From positions 1 to 39,135 of the forward strand of contig JASJDW010000018.1 of the NCBI GenBank assembly GCA_030064955.1: DNA of 39,135 bases. The letters are read 5' to 3'. The position numbers and the translations under genes were made by a program. The notes below the pieces were generated by a model. It searched no databases and had not been told where the DNA came from. It worked only from the letters and a program-made list of their open reading frames with translations. This stretch comes from Crocosphaera sp. Its GTDB lineage: Bacteria > Cyanobacteriota > Cyanobacteriia > Cyanobacteriales > Microcystaceae. Numbering within the stretch: position 1 is the first letter of the stretch; each line of letters begins with the position of its first letter. Below are positions 27,707-34,928 of the stretch, piece after piece.

Positions 27707-29626
27707 ATGGCAACCACCTACAAAATTCCAGGCGTCCACATTGAGGAATTACCAGCAACCGGTCCTATTAGTGGCGTTGGAACCAGTACAGTCGCCTTTA
27801 TTGGGCCGGCAGCAGAAGGACCCATTAATGTTCCAACCAAAATTACCAATTGGAGCCAGTTTAAGGACAATTTTGGCGAATATATCCCATCCCCGCGCCA
27901 TTACATGGCCTACGCGGTAGAAGGCTTTTTTAAGAATGGTGGCACAGTCGCTTACATTGTAAGGGTTGGAACTGCTGCCCGAGCCTTTCTGGAACTAGAT
28001 GATCGCGCCACGCCCTCTGGTAAAGCGTTGCGGGTCGAGGCTCGACAGGAGGGAACTGCTGGTAACAGCATTAACGTGCAAGTGCAGGATGCTCAAATTG
28101 TCAGGACTGCCGAGGCGGCGAGAGCTGAAGCGACTGTGTCCAGCGCCGCTAACAACAAAATAACCGTTACCGATGCCTCTGATGCGGAAGACTTCAAGCC
28201 AGGAGATGTCGTAACGATTGAGACCACAACTGAGCGCGTCACGATTGACCGGATCAGAGGGGCTGACATTTTCTTGACCTCAACTCTGAGCGGTACCCAT
28301 AGTTCGGGTACGCTGCGGATTGCTGATTTAATCCCTACCCAGAAGACTTTTCGCGTAGACAATGGCAGTGGACTGGAAGTCGGTAGCGTAATCGAGATTA
28401 GTCAAGGTACCAACCAGGAAAACAAAGTAATTGACAAACTGGCTGCCGACTTCGTCACCCTGAATCAAGGCTTGACAAATACCTACACCATGGCCAGTGC
28501 GGATGCAGCGGTCGGCATTGAGAGTTTTGAGTTTAATCTAATCATTCGGGGACCCAGCCAACCGGATGAAACGTTTACAGCCCTTTCAATGGACAGCCGC
28601 CATAGCCGCTACTTTAGCAAAATTGTGAATTCTGTTTCGGTAACTGTGAGACTACCAGATACCCCTTCAGTGGCCACACCCCCCAACAATCGACCAGCTG
28701 TCCTCGCAGCTACGAATTTGGCGGGAGGCACTGCCGATAATCTATCAGCTATTAGCGCAACCCACTACCAAAAAGGTATTAATGCCCTAAATCTCGTGGA
28801 TGATGTAAACGTACTCTGTATTCCAGATCGCACTGATACCACCGTCCAGCAGGCAATGATTACCCATTGTGAGACCATGGCAGACCGCTTTGCGGTTTTA
28901 GATCCCGTCCGGAATGCTCCGCCTTTTGGTGCTGGAAGCATCATTGACCAGCGAGCCAATCTGGAATCCCAGCGGGGCTATGCCGCTCTCTACTACCCCT
29001 GGCTTTCGATCGCCGATCCTCAAGGGAGTAACGGTCAAAACATCTTAGTTCCCCCATCGGGTCATCTGGTAGGCATTTACGCTCGCAGTGACGCGCAATA
29101 CGGGGTACATAAAGCACCGGCCAATGAAATGATCGCGGGTGCTTTGGGGCTGGAGCGGAAGTTAACCGAGACTGAGTTAGGCGAAGTCAATGTGGAGGGG
29201 ATAAACGTGATTCGTACCTTCCCCAATCGCACTCGACCAACGGTTTGGGGAGCTCGGACTACTGCCCCAGCAGCAGAAGCCCCCTGGCGGTATGTCAACG
29301 TAAGACGATTGCTGCTCTATATCGAAGAGTCCATCGAAGAAGGAATACGCTGGGCTGTATTTGAACCGAATAACCGGGCGCTCTGGAAGAAACTGACCCG
29401 AAGAATTAGTGAATTTTTAACGCGAGTCTGGCGGGATGGGGCACTATTCGGGGCAACCCCAGAGGAAGCCTTCTACGTCAAGTGCGATGAAGAACTGAAT
29501 CCCAAAGCAGTGCGGGAGTTGGGACAGGTAATCGTTGAAGTAGGCGTTGCTCCGGTGCGTCCCGCTGAATTTGTCATCGTTCGCATAGGTCAGTGGGCGG
29601 GCGGTTCAGAAACAACTGAGTCATAG
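27707..29626 (+). CDS. Contractile tail sheath protein
   Basis: The 639-residue sheath forms the contractile outer cylinder. The N-terminus TYKIPGVHIEELP (4-16) and VAFIGPAAEGPINVPTKITNW match phage/eCIS sheaths. The C-terminal third (about 480-632) has NVRRLLLYIEESIEEGIRWAVFEPN and the terminal FYVKCDEELNP ... GVAPVRPAEFVIVRIGQW, the donor strand region used to link subunits. Residues about 137-270 form an extra beta-rich insertion (KPGDVVTIE, IRGADIFL, RIADLIP, GSVIEISQG) that recurs in the gpI-like gene downstream. Only one sheath gene is present, unlike the three of Afp. A strong GAGGAGA box precedes the ATG. Confidence 0.95.
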   Translation: MATTYKIPGVHIEELPATGPISGVGTSTVAFIGPAAEGPINVPTKITNWSQFKDNFGEYIPSPRHYMAYAVEGFFKNGGTVAYIVRVGTAARAFLELDDRATPSGKALRVEARQEGTAGNSINVQVQDAQIVRTAEAARAEATVSSAANNKITVTDASDAEDFKPGDVVTIETTTERVTIDRIRGADIFLTSTLSGTHSSGTLRIADLIPTQKTFRVDNGSGLEVGSVIEISQGTNQENKVIDKLAADFVTLNQGLTNTYTMASADAAVGIESFEFNLIIRGPSQPDETFTALSMDSRHSRYFSKIVNSVSVTVRLPDTPSVATPPNNRPAVLAATNLAGGTADNLSAISATHYQKGINALNLVDDVNVLCIPDRTDTTVQQAMITHCETMADRFAVLDPVRNAPPFGAGSIIDQRANLESQRGYAALYYPWLSIADPQGSNGQNILVPPSGHLVGIYARSDAQYGVHKAPANEMIAGALGLERKLTETELGEVNVEGINVIRTFPNRTRPTVWGARTTAPAAEAPWRYVNVRRLLLYIEESIEEGIRWAVFEPNNRALWKKLTRRISEFLTRVWRDGALFGATPEEAFYVKCDEELNPKAVRELGQVIVEVGVAPVRPAEFVIVRIGQWAGGSETTES

Positions 29627-29650
29627 ATCTAACTGTAGGAGGAAAAAATC

Positions 29651-30091
29651 ATGGCTGAAACTGGTGTAAGAGTCGATCCGGCTCGTAACTTTAACTTTCT
29701 GGTAGAAATTGATGGCATTGCCCAAGGGAAGTTTTCCGAATGTAGCGGTCTGGATTCTACGATTGAGTCTTCGGATTACCGCGAGGGGGGAGACAACACG
29801 ACGGTTCGCAAATTGCCAGGCAAAACCACTTATTCCGATATCAGCTTGAAGTGGGGGACTACCAACTCGACTGAGTTATGGGACTGGCATAATCGAGCTG
29901 TTCAGGGTAATGTAGAGCGTAAAACGGGTTCTATCGTACTGTATGACTTGGCCAATGCTCAAGAAGTTGCCCGTTGGAATTTTGTCAATGCCTGGCCGAT
30001 GAAGTGGGAAGGCCCTAGTTTGAATGCCACCGGCAATGAAGTGGCGATTGAAACGCTGACTCTTGCCCATGAAGGAGTTGTGAGGGCCTGA
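29651..30091 (+). CDS. Tail tube protein (gp19/Hcp-like)
   Basis: The inner-tube subunit of 146 residues belongs to the T4-gp19-like family. RNFNFLVEIDGIAQGKFSECSGLDSTIE (about 12-39) is the first beta-hairpin signature. DYREGGDNTTVRKLPGKTTYSDISLKWG (about 42-69) and the late EVAIETLTLAHEGVV complete the fold. A GTAGGAGG box precedes the ATG. It follows the sheath by 24 bases and its stop lies 2 bases before the next ATG, so translation is probably coupled. Only one tube gene is in the window; other eCIS clusters carry two. Confidence 0.95.
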   Translation: MAETGVRVDPARNFNFLVEIDGIAQGKFSECSGLDSTIESSDYREGGDNTTVRKLPGKTTYSDISLKWGTTNSTELWDWHNRAVQGNVERKTGSIVLYDLANAQEVARWNFVNAWPMKWEGPSLNATGNEVAIETLTLAHEGVVRA

Positions 30092-30093
30092 GC

Positions 30094-30456
30094 ATGTTTA
30101 GCACTGAGTATGAGTTTACCTTACCCAAGGGCTATATCGATGCAGAGGGCAATCTGCATCGGGAAGGAGTGATGCGGTTAGCCACCGCCGCTGACGAGAT
30201 TTTGCCACTCCAGGATCCGAGGGTAGAAAGAAACCCAGCTTATCTGTTAATTATCTTGCTGTCTCGGGTGGTGATTAAGCTGGGCAAAATTTCGCAAATT
30301 ACCCCCAAAATAATTGAGGGTTTATTTACCGAGGATCTGACCTTTTTGCAAAACTTCTACAACCAAATCAACGGCAATACCAACGAGCAGATCCAAACGG
30401 AGTGTCCAAAATGTCACCATCGATATGAGGTAGAAACGATGAAGCTGGGGGAATAG
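30094..30456 (+). CDS. Small eCIS tail-assembly protein (possible frameshift upstream ORF)
   Basis: This 120-residue protein is conserved in eCIS clusters just after the tube gene. It opens FEFTLPKGY-like (EFTLPKGYIDAEGNLHREGVMRLA, 7-30), passes a helical core (AYLLIILLSRVVIKLGK) and ends with a half zinc-ribbon CPKCHHRYEV (104-113). Position between tube and the downstream genes matches the tail-assembly chaperone position of long-tailed phages. Its final codons CUG GGG GAA UAG lie in a G5 run followed by a strong stem. A -1 slip there would add the 50-residue DUF6760 frame, giving about 169 residues. Both forms may be made. Confidence 0.8.
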   Translation: MFSTEYEFTLPKGYIDAEGNLHREGVMRLATAADEILPLQDPRVERNPAYLLIILLSRVVIKLGKISQITPKIIEGLFTEDLTFLQNFYNQINGNTNEQIQTECPKCHHRYEVETMKLGE

Positions 30457-30495
30457 TAGGCTATCCCCTGGATGTACTCCGCCAGGAGGTAGCCT
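30447..30495 (+). promoter_or_regulatory. Candidate -1 ribosomal frameshift signal
   Basis: The slippery run is G5 at 30447-30451, read CUG GGG GAA in the zero frame; a P-site GGG can re-pair perfectly after a -1 slip. The zero-frame stop UAG follows at once (30454-30456). A stem begins 6 bases after the run: AGGCTATCCCCTGG (30458-30471) pairs with CCAGGAGGTAGCCT (30482-30495) with twelve Watson-Crick pairs, one G-U and one C-A mismatch, and a 10-base loop. Slippery site, stop and stem spacing match bacterial -1 frameshift signals. The stem also encodes part of DUF6760, so both constraints overlap. Confidence 0.65.
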
Positions 30496-30602
30496 CACTC
30501 GCCTTTCATTTTCATTGGTCCTACGAGGAGATCATGACGATGGAACACCGAGAGCGCCAGGGATGGGTCCAGGAGTTATCGGTACTGCTCAATGTCCAAT
30601 AA
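30450..30602 (+). CDS. DUF6760-like protein without a canonical start codon
   Basis: This frame encodes IVGYPLDVLRQEVASLAFHF then HWSYEEIMTMEHRERQGWVQ and ELSVLLNVQ. YPxDxLxxEVAxxAxHFHWxxEEIMxxEHRER is the DUF6760 pattern, a tiny protein conserved in eCIS clusters. Between the upstream in-frame TGA (30426-30428) and the conserved region there is no ATG, GTG or TTG; only ATA and GTA occur. The first in-frame ATG (30534) would delete more than half of the domain. Expression therefore needs either a -1 frameshift from the preceding gene, which reads directly into this frame, or a non-canonical start. It was too short and start-less to appear as an ordinary open frame. Confidence 0.75.
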   Translation, partial: GIVGYPLDVLRQEVASLAFHFHWSYEEIMTMEHRERQGWVQELSVLLNVQ

Positions 30603-30616
30603 GCAGGTGAAAAACT

Positions 30617-31834
30617 ATGGCCAATTTTAGAGATGCAGCACCAAACGAAGGGCCGTTTTCAGCAGCGTTTGCCACAGCCGGTGAACGGTGGAAACAAGCT
30701 GCTATTTTGTTTGGGCAGCGGCTCATCCCGAAGCGGAAATGGACGCAATTTGCAGCGACGGTTCAAGCAAGGCATGCTGCTGTGAAGAAGTTTGAGGGGA
30801 TTGAAACTCGAATTAGGGATGGAAGCCGGCGATCGCCTAAGAATAAGCGGAGTTCCCTGCCCGATGAAGCGGAAGCCTTAATGGCGGCAGCCGAGTCGAA
30901 TGCCGCTAAGATAAGCCGAAACCCTTACCAAGAGCAGAGGAAGCGGAGGCGGAAAAATCTTCACAACAACTCGGCTCTTTGCCAGAACAAATCTTTCTAT
31001 CTTTCTCCCCCTGCCTACAAAGGCTTTCACGTTAACTTAGCGGCATTCGCAGCCGAGTCTCCCGTAGCGGAAACCCGGCGATCGCCCAAGAATAAGCGGA
31101 GTTCTCTACCCCATGAAGCGGAAGCCTTAATTGCAGCAGCGGCGTCTCCCGTAGGCGAGCTTCCGCCTGCTGTCAAACGCAGCAGCCACTTCTTGCTGGA
31201 CGCACGCTTAAAACATTTCCTGGCTGGCTTCTTAAATATCCGCATTCCTGCAGTGAAGATCTACACAAACCAAGCAGCAGATCGGGTGACTCGAAGTTAT
31301 GGAGCTGATGCGTTAACCTATCAGGAAAAAATCCTCTTTCGAGCAGGGAAATATAAACCTCGCGAAACAGCAGGAATAGCCTTGCTGGGGCATGAATTAA
31401 CTCACGCTGCTCAGGTCAAGATGGAATCCCCAAGCAAGCCTGGTCAGCTAACCCAGCCAATCCTGGATACCCAAGAGCAGCAAGCATTGGCTAATGAAGC
31501 AAAGGTCTGGCAACATCTTTCATCGCCATCTCAGGGGCTTGTTCAGGGTAAGCAGACGCCATTCCCTGATCCAATCCATCCCCCCGTGCCAGGGAAAAGT
31601 CTGGCTATCTCTCGGTCTAGGGGAAGTGGTTCGGGAAATCGTCAGATAAATCAAATACAAAGTGGGCAACCGAGAACAGCCTTGAGTTCACGGGAGCTGA
31701 ATCTGCCCCCAGAAACCAATACGGCTCTAAGTAGCTCACCCTATTTATCGACACAGCAACTCAATCAAATTAAAGAGGAAGTCTATCGAGATTTGATGGA
31801 CCGAATCCGCATCGAATTTGAGCGAGGAGGTTAG
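30617..31834 (+). CDS. DUF4157-domain eCIS protein 3, with repeat insertions
   Basis: The 405-residue protein sits inside the structural block, between DUF6760 and the LysM baseplate gene. The N-terminal 70 residues are basic and helical. Residues about 71-180 are low-complexity and contain two copies of RRSPKNKRSSLP(D/H)EAEAL, each encoded by a 66-bp GCGATCGC-containing repeat. The DUF4157 domain covers about 185-270 with zinc motif HELTH (about 259-263). The C-terminus LNQIKEEVYRDLMDRIRIEFERGG is helical and charged. It lacks the VGNQA motif of the two cargo-like DUF4157 proteins, so it may be a structural or assembly factor. GC-richer repeats have clearly invaded it in frame. Confidence 0.75.
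   Translation: MANFRDAAPNEGPFSAAFATAGERWKQAAILFGQRLIPKRKWTQFAATVQARHAAVKKFEGIETRIRDGSRRSPKNKRSSLPDEAEALMAAAESNAAKISRNPYQEQRKRRRKNLHNNSALCQNKSFYLSPPAYKGFHVNLAAFAAESPVAETRRSPKNKRSSLPHEAEALIAAAASPVGELPPAVKRSSHFLLDARLKHFLAGFLNIRIPAVKIYTNQAADRVTRSYGADALTYQEKILFRAGKYKPRETAGIALLGHELTHAAQVKMESPSKPGQLTQPILDTQEQQALANEAKVWQHLSSPSQGLVQGKQTPFPDPIHPPVPGKSLAISRSRGSGSGNRQINQIQSGQPRTALSSRELNLPPETNTALSSSPYLSTQQLNQIKEEVYRDLMDRIRIEFERGG
30827..30892 (+). repeat. 66-bp in-gene repeat, copy A
   Basis: Starts CGGCGATCGCCTAAGAATAA and includes GATGAAGCGGAAGCCTTAAT. It is matched, with about eight differences, by 31076-31141, 249 bases (83 codons) downstream. It contains the octamer GCGATCGC. The frame is kept across it, and it encodes RRSPKNKRSSLPDEAEAL. 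Confidence 0.85.
31076..31141 (+). repeat. 66-bp in-gene repeat, copy B
   Basis: Second copy of the repeat at 30827-30892, encoding RRSPKNKRSSLPHEAEAL. It is flanked by a smaller duplicated piece, GTCTCCCGTAG (31057-31067 and 31145-31155). The arrangement looks like a dispersed cyanobacterial repeat that landed in a linker region without breaking the frame. Confidence 0.85.
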
Positions 31835-31839
31835 TAATT

Positions 31840-32469
31840 ATGGCTCTTGATAAAGCAACCATCATCAATTTGGAAACCAGGGAGCAAATCCCCGTGATGT
31901 TCAACCCTGAGGAATATTCATTAGATTTGGGCAATACCTTTGCCGAAATTGGCATTCCCGGCCTGCAAACCTCACCCATCCAATATGTGCGGGGGAACTT
32001 GCGCACCCTGAAAATGGAGCTCTTTTTCGACACCTATGAACAGAAGGTTGACGTTAGAACCCAAACTCGGCGTATTACCTCACTGCTGAACAAAAATGCT
32101 ACTACCCAAGCCCCACCCATCCTGTTATTTTCCTGGGGCAGCTTGCAGTTTAAGTGTGTCTTAGAGAGTGTGGGGCAAAACTTTACCATGTTCCTGAGGG
32201 ACGGTATGCCCGTAAGGGCAAAGTTATCCGTCAATTTTAAGGAATTTGAACCGGTTGAAATTGAAATTGAACGGGGTCTTTTTATCGGTCCACCCACCGT
32301 CCGCAATGTGGTTGAGGGAGACACCCTGAGCAAAATTGCGGGAGAGTTGTTGGGCAATCCGGGGGACTGGCGGAAAATTGCTGAACAGAACGATATTGAC
32401 GATCCCTTTAATCTTCCTCCGGGACAGTCCCTGATTATCCCGACTGGGAGATCCAATGTAAGACAGTAA
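31840..32469 (+). CDS. LysM baseplate protein (Afp7/Pvc7-like)
   Basis: This baseplate-adaptor protein of 209 residues has a beta-rich N-terminal domain (IPVMFNPEEYSLDLGNTFAE, RTLKMELFFDTYE) and a C-terminal LysM module (about 155-204: VVEGDTLSKIAGELLGNPGDWR, FNLPPGQSLIIP). In contractile particles this family clamps the spike and inner tube to the baseplate. A GCGAGGAGG box precedes the ATG. It follows the DUF4157 gene by 5 bases and precedes the spike gene by 12, consistent with one operon. Confidence 0.93.
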   Translation: MALDKATIINLETREQIPVMFNPEEYSLDLGNTFAEIGIPGLQTSPIQYVRGNLRTLKMELFFDTYEQKVDVRTQTRRITSLLNKNATTQAPPILLFSWGSLQFKCVLESVGQNFTMFLRDGMPVRAKLSVNFKEFEPVEIEIERGLFIGPPTVRNVVEGDTLSKIAGELLGNPGDWRKIAEQNDIDDPFNLPPGQSLIIPTGRSNVRQ

Positions 32470-32481
32470 CAGGGAGATGCC

Positions 32482-34128
32482 ATGCAACCCTATTATGCAC
32501 CTGATTTCGATGTCAAAATTGAAGGCCTAACCATGGCAGCTGATGTCCGCAACGCCGTGATCGACCTGACCTATGACAACAACCTCGATACAGCGGATAT
32601 GTTTACCCTGCGGCTTAACAATGCTGATTTGCGGTTTACGGATTCACCGTTGATTAATGTGGGCAAAACTGTCGAGATTTACATGGGCTATGTGGGCGAA
32701 TTGGAGCCCATGATGCTGGGCGAAATTACCGCTATTAGCCCCACCTTTCCCCAAGGGGGCGCACCCACGATCTCGATTACCGGCTACGATAAGTCCCACC
32801 GCATGCGGCATAACCGACCGGGACGATTCACGTTCAAATACGTGAATGACAGTTTCATCGCAGCACAAATTGCTGCTGAAAACTTGTTGATTCCAGTGGT
32901 CGATCCAGCCCCCATGCCACCGCGAGAATCCGTGCAGCAAACGGGGAGCGATTGGGCCTTCTTAAAAGAGTTGGCGGAACGTAACTTCTTCCAGGTTTAT
33001 GTTTACTGGGATAAACTTTATTTCAGATTTCCCCGACCTCAAACCGAAAGAGTAACATTAGAGTGGGGTAAAAATCTAAGCAGCTTCACCCCTCGATTAT
33101 CAACCTCCGCTCAGGTTGGCATCCAAATTATTCGCGGGTATGACTATAAGCTATGTCAGGAAATTGTTGCTATTATTCCTGCCGTTGCCCTAGGTTCGGA
33201 TTTGGACGACATCGTTGAGCGACTGGGCAGCAGCTTTATCGATCAACTGGTCAAATTGGGTCGCAATGTGATTCGAGACCAACCGGTGGATAGCTATGTT
33301 GATGCCACGATACTGGCCAAGTCGATCTTGAAGCAAATTTTAGATGGATTATACGAAGGCTCTGGTAGCTGCATAGGTCTTCCCAAGCTGCGGGCTGGAA
33401 ATACGGTAAAGATCGAAGGTCTTGGTAAACGCTTTAGCGGAAATTATACTTTAAGCAAGGTTACCCACACTATTAATGAAGGAGGCTATCAAACTCGTTT
33501 TGAAGTCACCCAGAAGTCAACAAGTACGCTTCTACAAAGCCTACGCAAAAAAATTGCCGAGAGTTCTTCTCCAAATCGCCAGGAGCGAAACAACAATGTT
33601 GTAGTTGGAGTAGTTGAAGACAATTCTGATTTAGAAGGTCTGGGTCGAGTTCAAGTATCTTTTCCTCATCTTTCCGATAGCAACCGTAGTGCCTGGGCGC
33701 GCATCGCTACTCCGATGGCAGGAAGTGGAATGGGGATGTATTTTTTACCTGAAGTGGGGGATGAGGTTCTGGTAGAGTTCGAGCATGGGGATATTAATCG
33801 ACCGCTAATTCTGGGTAGCGTGTGGAATGGCTGTGGGCGACCACCTGAGGATAATTTAGATGGACAGAACCACATCCGCACAATACGAAGTAGAGCGGGG
33901 CATACGATTCGATTTGATGATACTTCAGGCAATGAGGAAGTTGTCATCGAGCACAACACTGGTAGCCAGATTAGGCTTCAATCGGATGGCACTATTAGCA
34001 TCGAAGCAAACGCGGATCTGGAATTAAATGCAGGTGGCAATATTAGTCTCAATGCTACGGGGGGCGACATCAATCTGGATACTCAAAACGTGAACGTGTC
34101 TGTTACTGGAGTTATGGATGTTAGTTAA
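32482..34128 (+). CDS. VgrG/gp5-gp27-like spike protein (Afp8/Pvc8-like)
   Basis: The 548-residue spike hub trimerises under the tube and pierces the target. Residues 1-350 are the gp27/late-control-D type hub (YYAPDFDVKIEGL, LDTADMFTLRLNN, ITGYDKSHRMRHNRPGRF). Residues about 370-455 are the gp5 OB-fold (DLEGLGRVQVSFP, WARIATPMAGSGMGMYFLPE, VGDEVLVEFEHGD and PLILGSVWNG). The end (about 490-548) has alternating short strands (GSQIRLQSDGTISIEANADL, NAGGNISLNATGG) forming the beta-helix needle. No lysozyme or other effector domain is fused. The ATG at 32482 has GGGAG upstream. Confidence 0.95.
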   Translation: MQPYYAPDFDVKIEGLTMAADVRNAVIDLTYDNNLDTADMFTLRLNNADLRFTDSPLINVGKTVEIYMGYVGELEPMMLGEITAISPTFPQGGAPTISITGYDKSHRMRHNRPGRFTFKYVNDSFIAAQIAAENLLIPVVDPAPMPPRESVQQTGSDWAFLKELAERNFFQVYVYWDKLYFRFPRPQTERVTLEWGKNLSSFTPRLSTSAQVGIQIIRGYDYKLCQEIVAIIPAVALGSDLDDIVERLGSSFIDQLVKLGRNVIRDQPVDSYVDATILAKSILKQILDGLYEGSGSCIGLPKLRAGNTVKIEGLGKRFSGNYTLSKVTHTINEGGYQTRFEVTQKSTSTLLQSLRKKIAESSSPNRQERNNNVVVGVVEDNSDLEGLGRVQVSFPHLSDSNRSAWARIATPMAGSGMGMYFLPEVGDEVLVEFEHGDINRPLILGSVWNGCGRPPEDNLDGQNHIRTIRSRAGHTIRFDDTSGNEEVVIEHNTGSQIRLQSDGTISIEANADLELNAGGNISLNATGGDINLDTQNVNVSVTGVMDVS

Positions 34129-34137
34129 GGAGGTAAT

Positions 34138-34494
34138 ATGCCCAAGGTTTTAACAACAAGCAGCACCGTATTATGTGGGGAGTTAGTGCCTGGCTCTTTA
34201 CATGGTGGAACCGTAGGAATTGAAAGTAGTGCTCAGTTGAAGGTTGGCGGAAGCTCAGTACTTTTGAAAAGTGGGCTTGAAGGTAAATCGATTAGCGGAT
34301 GTCAAAATGCTCCTCCTCCTAGCAGCAAAATAGCATGTAGTAGCGTAACTCAGGTCATGGCGGGCGAAGCAACAAAGCTGAAGGTCGAAGGAAAGAGCGT
34401 GATGCTGGACAGTCTTTTAGTAGGTACCACAAACGGCACACCACCTGGATCTCTTAAGGTAACAACTGTCCAAAGCAAGCTCACCGCCATCTAA
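34138..34494 (+). CDS. PAAR-like spike tip protein
   Basis: This 118-residue glycine/serine-rich protein consists of short beta-strands: VLTTSSTVLCGEL, SSAQLKVGGSSVLLKSGLEG, SISGC, ACSSVTQVMAGEATKLKVEG and KSVMLDSLLVGTTNGTPPG. That is the pattern of the PAAR-like tip protein in eCIS clusters. Four cysteines (about residues 13, 55, 67 and one more nearby) could bind metal at the apex, as in PAAR cones. It follows the spike gene by 9 bases with a near-perfect AAGGAGGT ribosome-binding site, so high expression is expected. Confidence 0.8.
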   Translation: MPKVLTTSSTVLCGELVPGSLHGGTVGIESSAQLKVGGSSVLLKSGLEGKSISGCQNAPPPSSKIACSSVTQVMAGEATKLKVEGKSVMLDSLLVGTTNGTPPGSLKVTTVQSKLTAI

Positions 34495-34526
34495 AGATTC
34501 AGTAGTTTTGACGATTGAGGATAACT

Positions 34527-34916
34527 ATGACCACAGATTTTCTCGGAAAAGGATTTGCCTCCCCCTTGCAAATTAATCCAAGGGGAGGAGTTAAGGAATC
34601 CAGACAAGAACAAAAAATTAGAGAATCTATTCTCACCATTCTGGGAACCCAGTACGGAGAACGCATAATGCGACCTAACTTTGGCTGTAATTTGAAGAGC
34701 TTGGTTTTCTCACCCAACAATACAGCGACGGCCAATTTAGCTCGACACTATGTTGAGGAAGGCTTAACCACCTGGGAACCTCGAATTATTTTAGATGAGG
34801 TCATTATCGAAAATGATAACCTGAATGGGCGCTTGATGATTCACATTCACTACAAAATAAAATCAAATTATGAACCGCAGAACTTAGTATATCCATTTTA
34901 TTTGGGACCACAGTAA
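34527..34916 (+). CDS. gp25-like baseplate wedge protein (Afp9/Pvc9-like)
   Basis: The start is ATG 34527 (MTTDFLGKGFASPLQ), with GAGG upstream; the longer frame begins with a TTG at 34515. The 129-residue protein has the gp25 fold markers GKGFASPLQINPRGG, KIRESILTILGTQYGERIMRPNFG (about 31-54) and the E(P/R)R motif region TTWEPRIILDEV. gp25 nucleates sheath polymerisation on the baseplate. It stands 12 bases before the baseplate J gene, the usual order. Confidence 0.93.
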   Translation: MTTDFLGKGFASPLQINPRGGVKESRQEQKIRESILTILGTQYGERIMRPNFGCNLKSLVFSPNNTATANLARHYVEEGLTTWEPRIILDEVIIENDNLNGRLMIHIHYKIKSNYEPQNLVYPFYLGPQ

Positions 34917-34928
34917 AGGAGGAAGAAG

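Noticed and set aside
30534-30602. Separate 22-residue peptide starting at the internal ATG with GAGGAG upstream
   Set aside because: It would discard most of the conserved DUF6760 domain; the motif-bearing residues lie upstream of this ATG.
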